Origin: Mycobacterium sp. 1164985.4
Lineage (GTDB): Bacteria; Actinomycetota; Actinomycetes; Mycobacteriales; Mycobacteriaceae
Direction of reading: 5' to 3'
Assembly: GCF_001668575.1 (NCBI RefSeq)
Contig: NZ_LZMD01000014.1
Location: forward strand, 42,908-106,907
DNA: 64,000 nucleotides
The notes beneath the pieces were generated by a model. The model saw only the letters and a program-made list of their open reading frames with translations. It was not told the origin of the DNA and did no database searches. The position numbers were made by a program, and so were the translations under genes. Shown here one piece after another: positions 53,007 to 61,960 of the stretch (positions are counted from its first letter, which is position 1; the number at the start of each line of letters is the position of its first letter).

Positions 53007-53957
53007 CTATGCGGCCAGAATCTCCTGCAGCAGTGTGGGTTCGATGTTGCCACCGGAGAGGATGACCACCGTTCGGCCCGCTGGACCGGCCTGCTTGCGG
53101 TAGGCGGCCAGCGCGACCGCACCGCTGGGCTCGCTCACCAGATGCGCTCGGTGCGTGAGTTCGCGTACTGCCGAACGAATTTCGTCCTCGGTTACGGTGA
53201 CCATGTCATCGAGCACCCGCTGCAGATGAGCGAAGGTCAACTCCGACGGTTGGGAACGCAGTCCGTCGGCGATGGTGCGGTTGCGGTCCTGAATGGGCCA
53301 GTCGACGCGATGCCCCACGCTGAAGCTCTGGGCGGTATCGGCGGCGAGTTCGGGTTCGACTCCGATCACTTTCGCGTTGGGGCACAGCGCCTTGACCGCC
53401 GTGCCGACACCCGAAGCGAGGCCGCCACCGCTGACCGGTATCAGCACCGTGTCGACCGTCGGCAGGTCCTCGGCGATTTCCAACCCGATCGTGCCCTGTC
53501 CGGCGATGATGTCGGGGTGGTCGAACGGCGGTATCAGCACCCCGCCGGTTTCCTCCACCAGTTCGGCGGCGACCCGTTCCCGTTGTCCCGCAGCACATAA
53601 CACGACCGTCGCGCCGTGATTACGGGTGGCCACAACCTTGACCTCCGGCGTCTCCTCTGGCATCACGATGTGGGCGGGGATCGCGTACACCGCCGCTGCG
53701 TAGGCCACGGCCTGGGCGTGGTTCCCGCTGGAGTAGGCGACCACTCCCCTGGTGCGTACGGATTCGTCGAGGTGACCGATCGCGTTGAACGCACCGCGCA
53801 CCTTGAACGCTCCGATCGACTGCAGGCTCTCGGGCTTGACCCACAACGGGCGGTCGTCGTCGCCGGCCCACGGGGCCGGTAACAGCGGTGTCCACAGCAC
53901 GAAGGCGCGGATACGCGCGGCGGCCTGCTCGATGTCGTCGAGTGTCACCAAGTCCAC
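53007..53957 (-). CDS. Threonine/serine dehydratase (PLP-dependent)
   Basis: A 316-residue fold-type II PLP enzyme. The PLP lysine is in QSIGAFKVRGAFN, the phosphate-binding glycine loop is PVSGGGLASGVG, and SSGNHAQAVAYAA follows the lysine segment. This is the catalytic domain of biodegradative threonine dehydratase (no C-terminal ACT domain, unlike biosynthetic IlvA), producing 2-oxobutanoate and ammonia from threonine or pyruvate from serine. It stands between the peptide transporter and the 13E12 gene. Confidence 0.9.
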   Translation of the reverse strand: MDLVTLDDIEQAAARIRAFVLWTPLLPAPWAGDDDRPLWVKPESLQSIGAFKVRGAFNAIGHLDESVRTRGVVAYSSGNHAQAVAYAAAVYAIPAHIVMPEETPEVKVVATRNHGATVVLCAAGQRERVAAELVEETGGVLIPPFDHPDIIAGQGTIGLEIAEDLPTVDTVLIPVSGGGLASGVGTAVKALCPNAKVIGVEPELAADTAQSFSVGHRVDWPIQDRNRTIADGLRSQPSELTFAHLQRVLDDMVTVTEDEIRSAVRELTHRAHLVSEPSGAVALAAYRKQAGPAGRTVVILSGGNIEPTLLQEILAA

Positions 53958-54027
53958 CCCACCAGTGTGCTCCCAGTGCCGGGATCGGCCCTGCGGGTGG
54001 ATCGGGACTTGTGTGACTTGTCAGACC

Positions 54028-54043
54028 TCGAATGTATGTTCGA
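54028..54043. promoter_or_regulatory. LexA (SOS) box
   Basis: TCGAATGTATGTTCGA fits the mycobacterial SOS box TCGAAC-N4-GTTCGA with a single change (C to T at position 6). It ends three bases before the ATG at 54047. SOS boxes before 13E12-family genes are known in M. tuberculosis. Confidence 0.75.
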
Positions 54044-54046
54044 GAT

Positions 54047-55608
54047 ATGTCGGGGACGGCGTTGAAGGAGGCGATATCGGCGCTGCGTGCGGCGTATGAG
54101 GAGGTCGCCGCCTGCGATGTGGACCTGTTGACCCGCCACGAGTTGGTGGCTGCTCTTGATGAGTGGGAGACGTTGTCGTGTCAGCTCCCGACGATGAATC
54201 ACCGCTTGCTGCTCGTCTGCAATGTGAGACGACGCCCAATGAGATGGGTGCCCACACCTGGAAAGAAGTGCTGCGGGTGCGCTACCGGATCTCGACGAGC
54301 GAGGCCAACCGGCGGTTGACCGAGGCCGAGCTGCTGGCCCGACGCCAGGCGGTGACGGGTCCGTCGCTGCCGCCGACACTGCCGGCTACGGCCGCTGCGC
54401 AGTCTTCGGGGTTGATCAACGCCGAACATGTCGAGGTCATCCGCAAATCGATCACCAAACTGCCCAGCTGGGTGGACGCGCCCACCCGCGAGCAGTTCGA
54501 GGTCGACCTGGTGCGCACCGCGGTCAAGGTCGGGCCCAAAGAACTCACCGATACCGCCGACCTCACGCTGTTTCTGCTCGACCAAGACGGCCCCGAGCCC
54601 ACCGACATCGACCGCGCCCGCAAACGCGGCGTCAGGAAGTCCAAATAAGGCCGCGACGGGATGGTGGACCTGCGCGCCACGCTCACCCCCGAAGCGTGGG
54701 CGGTGTGGGAAGCGATCTTCGCCAAATACGCCGCACCCGGGATGTGCAACCCCGACGATGCCGAACCGTGCACCTCGGGCACCCCGACCCAGGCCCAGAT
54801 CAACAACGACCGCCGCAGCTTGGCCCAACGCCAGCACGACGCGCTGCTCGCCGTCGGGCGCATCGCGCTGATGAGCGGTCAACTCGGCACGCTCAACGGC
54901 CTGCCGGTATCGATCATCATCCGCACCACCCTGCAAGACCTGGAATCACGCGCCGGAGTGGGCACCACCGGCGGCGGCACCATCATGCCGATCACCGAGG
55001 TCATCCGGATGGCCGGACACGCCAACCACTACCTGGCCGTGTTCGACAAAGCCACCGGATCGGCGCTGGATCTGTTCCGCACCAAGCGCATCGCCTCTGC
55101 CGCCCAACGGATCATGCTCATCGCCCGCGACGGCGGCTGCACCAAACCCTGCTGCACAATCGGCGCCTACGGCTGCCAGGTACACCACGTAGTGGCCGAC
55201 TGGACCGACGGCGGCAACACCAACATCGACGAACTCGGCCTGGCCTGCGGACCCCACAACCGCAGCGTCACCACCGACCGCGGGTGGACCACCCGCATGA
55301 ACGCCCGCGGCGAAGTCGAATGGCTCCCCCCACCCGACCTCGACACCGGCCAAGCCCAAATCAACTACCACCACCGCCCCGAACGCCTCCTCCGACCCGA
55401 CGACGACGAAGCTTCGATTGGGGAACCGGACCCTGCGGTCCCCGGTGACGAGCTCGAGATTGGCACCGCGATATCGGGTGACGCGGTCGAGAGGAACGCC
55501 GCATCGGGTGACGCCCAAATCGCCGAAACTGAGTCGGACGACGCGGTAACAGCTCACGGAGCCGGTGAGCCCGGCGGCCCGTCGCCTCCAGACGGTCAGG
55601 CGGCCTAA
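54047..55608 (+). pseudogene. Broken 13E12-family DUF222/HNH protein gene
   Basis: A 13E12 repeat-family gene split by two lesions. From ATG 54047 (or 54032 inside the SOS box) the frame reads DUF222 sequence to PTMNHRLL; then homology continues in another frame (ARLQCETT...), so one base is missing near 54209-54212 (TTGCTGCTCG, where TTGCTGGCTCG is expected). That second frame ends at a TAA (54646-54648) in KSK-stop-GRDGMVDLR, where family members normally have a Gln (CAA). The same frame then continues from ATG 54661 to 55608, including an HNH motif (CTKPCC ... CQVHHVVADW ... CGPHNR). The C-terminal HNH half could still be made as a separate protein. Confidence 0.85.
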
Positions 55609-55796
55609 CCGCCGCTCGCAGTGGTTTTTCTCTCCCTCGTAGCGGAGGGTCACCGCCTGGCATGTGGATGTGCGGGGTCGACGGTGAACGCCGCCCACCG
55701 CGTCGTCGAAGCGCTGGACGGTAAGCCGGCGTCATGGTGACGCGGCACACGCCGAATCCAGACCACCCGCGACACGATCGGAGGGACAATAGCGAT

Positions 55797-56174
55797 ATGT
55801 CCGGAACCCTGTACTTCGACGGCAACTGCGGAATGTGCACTCGCGCTGTGTACTTCATTGTGAAGCTGAACCGGACCGGGAAACTGCGAACCGCGCCTCT
55901 GCAGGGCGACGGCGTCGCCGACCGCTTGCGAATCCCCGAGTCGCGGGTTCTCGACGCCGCACGATGGCTCGACGATTCAGGCCAGGTCTACGAGAGCGCA
56001 GAGGCGATGAACGCCGCGGTCGCGGCAGCGCTGGGGTCTGTGCTCCCACTGCGCATCTACCGATTGCCCGGCATCCGGGCGCTGCAGGAGGCCGTTTATC
56101 GGTACGTCGCTTCTCATCGCTATCGCTTCCCCGGTACGACGCCGTTCTGCGAGTCTCATCCGGTCACCTGCTGA
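55797..56174 (+). CDS. Thiol-disulphide oxidoreductase of the DCC family (DUF393)
   Basis: A 125-residue protein starting at ATG 55797, recognised by the N-terminal DCC signature LYFDGNCGMCTRAV (D-x-x-C-x-x-C). The family has a thioredoxin-like role by inference; its substrate is unknown. A GNAT gene starts 15 bases after its stop, likely in the same transcript. The gap between the 13E12 gene and this start (55609-55796) has one weak hairpin and no evident gene. Confidence 0.88.
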   Translation: MSGTLYFDGNCGMCTRAVYFIVKLNRTGKLRTAPLQGDGVADRLRIPESRVLDAARWLDDSGQVYESAEAMNAAVAAALGSVLPLRIYRLPGIRALQEAVYRYVASHRYRFPGTTPFCESHPVTC

Positions 56175-56189
56175 CCCGGTGGCCTGAGA

Positions 56190-56687
56190 GTGCACGTCCG
56201 GGCAACGGACCGCGAGGACCTCGATGCGATCGGCGACATCTACGCGCACTACGTCGAAAACACCGTGGCGACCTTCGAATTGGCGCGCCCCGACCGCGTC
56301 GAGTGGGACCGTCGCTTCGATGCCGTCGTGACAGCCGGCTTGCCGTTCCTCTCCGCCGTTCTGGACGGCGAGATTGTTGGTTACGCGTACTGCGCTCCGT
56401 GGAAGTCCCGCCCCGCTTATCGGCACACCGTGGAGGATTCGGTCTACGTTGCGCCCCACGTGGCCGGGCACGGCGTGGGCGGCAGGCTCCACGATGCGCT
56501 GTTGGCCGGTTGCGCGTCTGCGGGCGTGCGGGAGGTGATCGCGACCATCGTCGACGCCGACGCCGCGGCATCGGTCGCTTTGCACCGCAGCCGCGGGTTT
56601 GTCGAAGCCGGTCGGCTCACCGCCGTCGGTCACAAGCACGACCGGTGGCTCGACACGCTGCTACTTCAGCGCAGTTTGACCCGTTAG
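56190..56687 (+). CDS. GNAT acetyltransferase, phosphinothricin acetyltransferase-like
   Basis: A 165-residue GNAT protein. The acetyl-CoA loop is VAPHVAGHGVGGRLHDALL and the N-terminus (ATDREDLDAIGDIYAHYVENTVATFE) is that of the Pat/Bar subgroup, which acetylates phosphinothricin and related amino acids. Here the substrate is not proven. It starts at GTG 56190 and converges on the next gene, sharing four bases. Confidence 0.85.
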   Translation: MHVRATDREDLDAIGDIYAHYVENTVATFELARPDRVEWDRRFDAVVTAGLPFLSAVLDGEIVGYAYCAPWKSRPAYRHTVEDSVYVAPHVAGHGVGGRLHDALLAGCASAGVREVIATIVDADAAASVALHRSRGFVEAGRLTAVGHKHDRWLDTLLLQRSLTR

Positions 56688-57217
56688 AGCGTCACCTCGG
56701 TCCAGGCTGGATCGTCGTCGCTGTGGTCGCCGACGACGCGGCACTCCCCGTAGAGCTTGATGGTGGCCGAATCGGCCTGCCTCGGCTCACGAGTGAGTAG
56801 CCCGGTCAGGCCCGACGTGGTCAGTGTGACCCCGAAATGTTCGCCTTCGGCGACCGACCGGACCCAGCCGTCGTCAACCAACGCCGCAGCGACCTCATCC
56901 AGATAGCCTGCCGAGTCGCGTTGCGGCACAGCGAACGTCATGTGCATGACGGCCTGGTAGGGAGGACCGTCATTCACGCCGCACGGCATGAACGCGTAAC
57001 CCCCGGCGGGATGCTGCAGCCGTGCGGTGGCGATGACGCGTCGAGCCGCCGTCACGACCTGTGCGGCTGCCTCGTCGTCGGTGATGGTCGCGGCCGGGCG
57101 ATCCGGCGGCCGGTCACCGAGTCCTGTGACCACCACGGTCGTACCGAGTGCGAGGCACATCGCCAGCGCGGCCCACAACAGGAGCCGCGACGGGCGGGAC
57201 CGCAACCAGTCAGCCAT
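56684..57217 (-). CDS. Membrane-anchored or secreted protein, unknown function
   Basis: A 177-residue protein from ATG 57217. An N-terminal hydrophobic stretch (RLLLWAALAMCLALGTTVVVTG) is an uncleaved anchor or signal peptide. The extracytoplasmic part has HPAGGYAFMPCG, YQAVMHMTF and a second cysteine in YGECRVVG. No family assigned. It overlaps the upstream TetR gene by eight bases and so is probably cotranscribed with it. Confidence 0.7.
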   Translation of the reverse strand: MADWLRSRPSRLLLWAALAMCLALGTTVVVTGLGDRPPDRPAATITDDEAAAQVVTAARRVIATARLQHPAGGYAFMPCGVNDGPPYQAVMHMTFAVPQRDSAGYLDEVAAALVDDGWVRSVAEGEHFGVTLTTSGLTGLLTREPRQADSATIKLYGECRVVGDHSDDDPAWTEVTL

Positions 57218-57848
57218 CGCCTCCTGCGATCCCGTCGAGCATGCGGTCACAGACGACGTCCATCTCACGACGGGCCAGCTCGCGGTCGACCGCCCGCGAC
57301 ACATACAGCGCGGCCTCGTCGAGAGCCCCGAGCAGGACGTGCGCCGTCGGCCGTAGGGGTTGGTCGGGTATCGCGCCCTGGGCGACCGCATGGGCCAGCA
57401 TGCCCTCGATCACGCCGAGGCCGTATTTCATCCCGACCTCGCGCCAGCGTTCCCAGCCGAGCACTGCGGGCGCGTCGATGAGGACAATCTGCTGCACGTC
57501 GGGTGCCGCGCAGGCATCGAGGAACAATCGGGCCCCGACCCGCATGGCCTCTACTGGGTCCGCCGGTTGACGCTCGGCGATCTCGCGGGCGATGTCGGCG
57601 ACCATATCCCGCTCGATCTCTTCGTAGACGACCGCGAACAAGCCGGCCTTGTCGCCGAACTGGTGGTAAAGCGCACCACGGGTCACACCCGCCGCCGAAA
57701 CGATGGCCTGGGTGGATACCTCGGCGAATCCCCTGTCCGCAAACAGCTTTCGGGCGGCAGCCATGAGCTGAGCGCGCGTCGCGGCGGTGCGCTCGGCCTG
57801 GGTTCGCCGGCGGTGAGAATCCGGACTCGGCCCGTCATTGACTTTCAT
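57210..57848 (-). CDS. TetR-family regulator
   Basis: A 212-residue TetR. The HTH (STQAIVSAAGVTRGALYHQFGDKAGLF) is standard; the C-terminal domain is rich in acidic residues. It starts at ATG 57848, which lies inside one of two direct repeats, and its 3' end overlaps the membrane-protein gene. It is divergent from the alpha/beta hydrolase gene and probably controls it. Confidence 0.92.
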   Translation of the reverse strand: MKVNDGPSPDSHRRRTQAERTAATRAQLMAAARKLFADRGFAEVSTQAIVSAAGVTRGALYHQFGDKAGLFAVVYEEIERDMVADIAREIAERQPADPVEAMRVGARLFLDACAAPDVQQIVLIDAPAVLGWERWREVGMKYGLGVIEGMLAHAVAQGAIPDQPLRPTAHVLLGALDEAALYVSRAVDRELARREMDVVCDRMLDGIAGGDG

Positions 57849-57872
57849 ACAGGCTGCACGTAACTTTCATAC
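57841..57872. promoter_or_regulatory. Two direct repeats in the TetR/hydrolase divergon
   Basis: ACTTTCATAC occurs at 57841-57850 (overlapping the TetR start) and at 57863-57872, a 22-bp period of two helical turns. Likely binding sites for the TetR protein, although direct rather than inverted repeats are unusual for the family. Confidence 0.4.
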
Positions 57873-57909
57873 CAGTTGTTTGTAAGTGGTGATGGAGAGG
57901 ATAGCGAAG

Positions 57910-58755
57910 ATGCCCCAACTGGCGCTGGAACAGGCCACCATCGACTACCGCGTGTTGGGTCCTGAGGACTCCCCTCATCCTCCGGTGGTGTTCGTTCACG
58001 GGATTCTCGTCGACAGCCATCTGTGGGATCCGGTCGCCGATGGCCTTGCCCGTCAGGGTTACCGCTGTTACCTACCGACGTGGCCTCTCGGTTCACACGC
58101 CATCCCAGTGAATCCCGGAACGGAGCTGTCACCGCAGGGGGTAGCGGCGATGATCCGCGAATTCCTTGCCGCCCTCGACTTGTCGGACGTGACGCTGGTC
58201 GGCAACGACACCGGAGGTGGTCTGTGCCAGCTCGTCGTCGACCAGGGACCCGACCGTGTCGGGCGGTTGGTGCTCACCAATTGCGATGCCTTCGACAAGT
58301 TCCCGCCGTTTCCGTTCGACGTGGTGTTCGTCCTGCTGCGCGGACCCACCTCGATCAAGCTGTTGCTGTCGACGATGAAGGTTCCCGCCCTGCGCCATTC
58401 TCCGTTGGGCTTCGGGCTTCTGATGCATCCCGATGCTCGATTGACCGAGTCATGGCTGCGACCGTGCCTCACCGACGCCCGGATCCGCCGTGATCTGGCC
58501 GGACTCTTGCGAGCCGTCGCCAGGACCGATCTGACCGACGTGGCGACCAGGCTGCAGCGGTTCGCCAAGCCGGTGACGTTGGTGTGGGGACAACGGGACC
58601 GGGCTTTCACCCCGGCGCTCGGCAGGCGGTTGGCCGCATGCTTCAGCAACTCGACCCTGATCGAGGTGCCCGAGGCGAGAACGTTCGTGTCACTGGATGC
58701 ACCCTCGGCCGTTATAGACGCGATCCTCGGAGTCGGTGCTACCCCGCGGAGTTGA
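57910..58755 (+). CDS. Alpha/beta hydrolase of the haloalkane dehalogenase/epoxide hydrolase group
   Basis: A 281-residue protein from ATG 57910 (ATG 57892 or GTG 57886 are in frame). The nucleophile elbow is GNDTGGG, with Asp instead of Ser, as in haloalkane dehalogenases and epoxide hydrolases. The oxyanion region is VFVHGILVDSHLWDP. The usual catalytic His before DAP near the C-terminus is replaced (ARTFVSLDAP), and no nearby His substitutes for it, so full turnover is doubtful or uses another residue. Under divergent TetR control. Confidence 0.85.
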   Translation: MPQLALEQATIDYRVLGPEDSPHPPVVFVHGILVDSHLWDPVADGLARQGYRCYLPTWPLGSHAIPVNPGTELSPQGVAAMIREFLAALDLSDVTLVGNDTGGGLCQLVVDQGPDRVGRLVLTNCDAFDKFPPFPFDVVFVLLRGPTSIKLLLSTMKVPALRHSPLGFGLLMHPDARLTESWLRPCLTDARIRRDLAGLLRAVARTDLTDVATRLQRFAKPVTLVWGQRDRAFTPALGRRLAACFSNSTLIEVPEARTFVSLDAPSAVIDAILGVGATPRS

Positions 58756-58825
58756 GCACTGCTGGGTGAATTCGCGCCAGTTGGGTACTCCCTTGCCGAT
58801 TACGGCACGGTCGAGGAGGCTGGCG

Positions 58826-60661
58826 ATGAGTTCTGGCGTGCAAACCGGCACGATCACCACCCAGGTCCCGGGTCGGCTGGATCGGTTGCCGTGGTCGCGA
58901 TTTCACTGGCGCGTCGTCATCGGGCTGGGCGGAGTGTGGATTCTCGACGGCCTCGAAGTCACCATGGTGGGCAACGTCGCTTCCCGATTGACGGAGAGCG
59001 GCAGCGGGATCGAGCTGACGGCGGGTCAAATCGGCATCGCCGCCGCGGTTTACATCACCGGCGCATGCCTGGGTGCGTTGTTCTTCGGACAACTCACCGA
59101 CCGGTTCGGCCGTAAGAAGCTGTTCCTGTTGACCCTCGCGGTGTATCTCGTCGCCACGGTGGCAACGGCTTTCGCGTTCGCACCGTGGTACTTCTTCATA
59201 GCGCGGTTCTTCACCGGCGCCGGTATCGGCGGCGAATACGCCGCAATCAACTCCGCGATCGACGAATTGATCCCCGCCCGTGTCCGCGGCCGGGTCGATC
59301 TCATCATCAACGGTTCGTACTGGCTCGGCGCCGCCGGCGGTGCCGCGGGTGCGCTACTGCTCCTGAACACCGCGATCTTCCCGGCCGACGTCGGTTGGCG
59401 TATCGCCTTCGGCATCGGCGCCGTCTTCGGTCTCGTGGTCCTCATCGTGCGCCGGCACGTCCCGGAAAGCCCGCGGTGGTTGTTCATTCACGGCCGCGAA
59501 GACGAAGCGGAACGCGTGGTCGGCGAGATCGAGAGTGAAGTCGAACGCTCGACCGGCCAACCCCTCCAGCAACCCGAGGGGTCGCTGACGGTGCGCCAGC
59601 GCAAGACGATCTCGTTCCGCGAGATCGCACGCGTCGCGTTCACCAAGTATCCGCGGCGGGCGATCCTCGGCCTCGCGCTGTTCATCGGGCAGGCGTTCCT
59701 CTACAACGCCTTCACGTTCAACCTCGGAACCCTGTTGAGCGGTTTCTTCGAGGTCTCCTCCGGCATCGTGCCGATGTTCTACGCGCTGTGGGCCCTGAGC
59801 AATTTCGCCGGGCCGATCCTGCTGGGCCGGTTCTTCGACACGATCGGCCGAAAACCGATGATCGCGTTCGCCTATCTGGGTTCGGCTGCCGTCGCCGTGG
59901 CGCTGACCGTGCTGTTCGTCTCCCAGACGGGTGGCGTGTGGGTCTTCATGGCCGTACTCGGGGTGTGCTTCTTCCTGGCGTCCTCCGGAGCCAGCGCGGC
60001 CTACCTCACCGTCAGCGAGATATTCCCCATGGAGACGCGAGCTTTGGCGATCGCGTTCTTCTACGCGGTCGGCACGGCCGTCGGCGGCATCACCGGTCCC
60101 CTGCTGTTCGGCCAGCTCATCGAATCCGGTGACCGCGGGCTCGTCGCGGTGTCCTTCCTCATCGGTGCGGCTGTGATGGCCCTCGGTGGGGTCGTGGAGC
60201 TGGTGTTAGGGGTGAAGGCAGAAGGGCAGAAACTCGAAGATCTCGCCATGCCGTTGACGACCGCCGGCGAAGACGGGCAGCCGACGGACGAGCCGTCGGA
60301 TCGCGACCAGGAACGGGCCGCCCGGCAGACGCGCATCGCCGAACGCACGGAACGGGAACGGGCCGCGAGCCGGACGCGGCGATACCGGCCCGGGCCGCCC
60401 GCGGGGTGGTATGGCGCGTGGCGTGAGCCGCCGACCCCCGGGATGCCGGAATCGGCGCTCGACCACGAGGTCGAAACGATTGCGCGCGCGGTGAGCGAGC
60501 ACGAGCCGATGTCGGTGCGAGAACTGCACCGAGCGGTCGGCGCGCGCTACTGGGGTCCGGGCGAATTCCGCAAGGCGATGCGGGTCGCATTGGCGGAGAA
60601 CCGAATCGCGCGGCACAGCCGAGGCAGGGTTGGCACACCGCCCGGGACGTCGCCGCAATGA
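58826..60661 (+). CDS. MFS transporter (sugar-porter type) with C-terminal cytosolic domain
   Basis: A 611-residue protein from ATG 58826. Residues 1-470 form a 12-helix MFS transporter with the sugar-porter motifs DRFGRKK after helix 2, PESPRWL in the central loop and DTIGRKP. The remaining roughly 140 residues are cytosolic: a charged segment rich in Arg and Glu (about 480-535) and a small helical, winged-helix-like domain (HEVETIARAVSEHEPMSVRELHRAVGARYWGPGEFRKAM). The cargo is unknown. A small gene overlaps its stop by four bases. Confidence 0.9.
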   Translation: MSSGVQTGTITTQVPGRLDRLPWSRFHWRVVIGLGGVWILDGLEVTMVGNVASRLTESGSGIELTAGQIGIAAAVYITGACLGALFFGQLTDRFGRKKLFLLTLAVYLVATVATAFAFAPWYFFIARFFTGAGIGGEYAAINSAIDELIPARVRGRVDLIINGSYWLGAAGGAAGALLLLNTAIFPADVGWRIAFGIGAVFGLVVLIVRRHVPESPRWLFIHGREDEAERVVGEIESEVERSTGQPLQQPEGSLTVRQRKTISFREIARVAFTKYPRRAILGLALFIGQAFLYNAFTFNLGTLLSGFFEVSSGIVPMFYALWALSNFAGPILLGRFFDTIGRKPMIAFAYLGSAAVAVALTVLFVSQTGGVWVFMAVLGVCFFLASSGASAAYLTVSEIFPMETRALAIAFFYAVGTAVGGITGPLLFGQLIESGDRGLVAVSFLIGAAVMALGGVVELVLGVKAEGQKLEDLAMPLTTAGEDGQPTDEPSDRDQERAARQTRIAERTERERAASRTRRYRPGPPAGWYGAWREPPTPGMPESALDHEVETIARAVSEHEPMSVRELHRAVGARYWGPGEFRKAMRVALAENRIARHSRGRVGTPPGTSPQ

Positions 60662-60897
60662 CCTTGGGCTGCCGCATATTCGGGCACGACCCGACCTTCC
60701 GGGCCGACGGCCGCACCATGCGGTGGAAGTGCGAGCGCTGCGGCGGAGCCCAGGGCGCCAAAGAATATGCGAGCGCCGAGGACGCGCGGAAGTACGCCGC
60801 AGCGTTCAACAAACGCGATGCCGAGGACCTCGGGAAGCGCGCGCCCCCACTCGGTCTGTTGCCGTTGCGGCTCTGGCGAGCGCTGCGTCGCCGCTAG
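60658..60897 (+). CDS. Small zinc-ribbon-like protein
   Basis: A 79-residue protein coupled to the MFS gene by an ATGA overlap. [16 protein letters not shown] and a basic C-terminus (RLWRALRRR) suggest a short zinc-binding or RNA/DNA-binding protein, possibly DUF1660-like. Function unknown. It converges on the mycolic acid methyltransferase-family gene, overlapping by four bases. Confidence 0.7.
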   Translation: MTLGCRIFGHDPTFRADGRTMRWKCERCGGAQGAKEYASAEDARKYAAAFNKRDAEDLGKRAPPLGLLPLRLWRALRRR

Positions 60898-61781
60898 GCC
60901 TTGGTCAGCGTGAACTGGCAGATGTCGGTGTAGCCCTCGCGGAAGAGATCGGCGCATCCGGTCAGGTATTTCATGTACCGGTCGTAAACCTCTTGGGATT
61001 GAATGGCGATCGCCTCGTCCTTGTTGGCCTCGAGCGCGGCGCTCCAAAGGTCGAGTGTGCGGGCGTAGTGCAATCGCAAGGGCTGGACCAGGCTGACCGT
61101 GAACCCCGCCTGTGTGGCATGCCGCTTCACCGCGACCGGCTGCGGCAGATCTCCACCGGGGAAGATCTCGTCCATGATGAACTTGAAGAACCGCAGCTTG
61201 TTCATGGTCAGCGGCAGACCGCGCTCCGCGAACTCCTCGTCGTCGGGCTTGACGATGGTGTGCAGCATCATCACGCCGTCGGCGGGCAGCGCGTTGTAGG
61301 CCATCTTGAAGAACTCTTCGTAGCGGTCGCGACCGAAGTGCTCGAACGCGCCGATCGAGACGATGCGGTCGACCGGTTCGTGGAACTGCTCCCACCCCTG
61401 CAGCAGCACCCGCTTGCTCCGGGGGCTGTCGATGCCGTCGAGCACCTTCTGCACGTGCGCCTGCTGGTTCTTGCTCAACGTCAGGCCCACGACGTTGACG
61501 TCGTAGCGCTCGATTGCCCGTTTGATCGTCGCGCCCCAGCCGCATCCCACGTCGAGCAGCGTCATGCCCGGCTGCAGACCGAGTTTGCCGAGCGACAGGT
61601 CGATCTTGGCGATCTGGGCTTCCTCGAGCGTCATGTCGTCGCGCTCGAAGTAGGCGCAGCTGTAGGTCTGCGTCGGGTCGAGGAACAGCCGGTAGAAGTC
61701 GTCGGACAGGTCGTAATGCGACTGCACGTCCTCGAAGTGAGGCGTGAGGTCCTGGGCGATGTCGGTCGATTTTTCTGGCAC
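60894..61781 (-). CDS. Cyclopropane mycolic acid synthase family methyltransferase
   Basis: A 295-residue SAM-dependent enzyme of the CmaA/MmaA/PcaA family. Typical blocks: [39 protein letters not shown], the SAM motif [24 protein letters not shown], and [16 protein letters not shown] near the C-terminus. It modifies meromycolate double bonds (cyclopropane, methoxy or related groups); which reaction cannot be told from the sequence. Starts at GTG 61781, giving the family's usual length; upstream in-frame starts would add unrelated residues. Divergent from the MarR-GNAT gene over 171 bases. Confidence 0.93.
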   Translation of the reverse strand: MPEKSTDIAQDLTPHFEDVQSHYDLSDDFYRLFLDPTQTYSCAYFERDDMTLEEAQIAKIDLSLGKLGLQPGMTLLDVGCGWGATIKRAIERYDVNVVGLTLSKNQQAHVQKVLDGIDSPRSKRVLLQGWEQFHEPVDRIVSIGAFEHFGRDRYEEFFKMAYNALPADGVMMLHTIVKPDDEEFAERGLPLTMNKLRFFKFIMDEIFPGGDLPQPVAVKRHATQAGFTVSLVQPLRLHYARTLDLWSAALEANKDEAIAIQSQEVYDRYMKYLTGCADLFREGYTDICQFTLTKA

Positions 61782-61926
61782 GGTCAGCCCCTGGCGTCGA
61801 ATTGGGTCAGGTCGAAGCTCCGCACGGTTAGAGAGCCTCCCCCGTCGGTGGCAGTTTACGCACAGCACCTGGGTCTAGACGTCATCGCCCTGGTCAGCGG
61901 CCTATGGACAAACGCGCAGACATTAA

Positions 61927-61960
61927 TTGACAAGTCAACAGCTAGGTTGACGATGTCAAC
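61927..61960. promoter_or_regulatory. Two MarR-type operators before the MarR-GNAT gene
   Basis: TTGAC-AA-GTCAA at 61927-61938 (its first half reads as a consensus -35, TTGACA) and GTTGAC-GAT-GTCAAC at 61946-61960, both perfect dyads with TTGAC half-sites. The second overlaps the ATG at 61953. They lie in the gap divergent to the mycolic acid methyltransferase-family gene. Confidence 0.7.

Noticed and set aside
54661..55608. A normal, complete HNH endonuclease gene
   Set aside because: The upstream DUF222 part is clearly the same gene in broken frames, so this is treated as the tail of a pseudogene, though it might still be translated.
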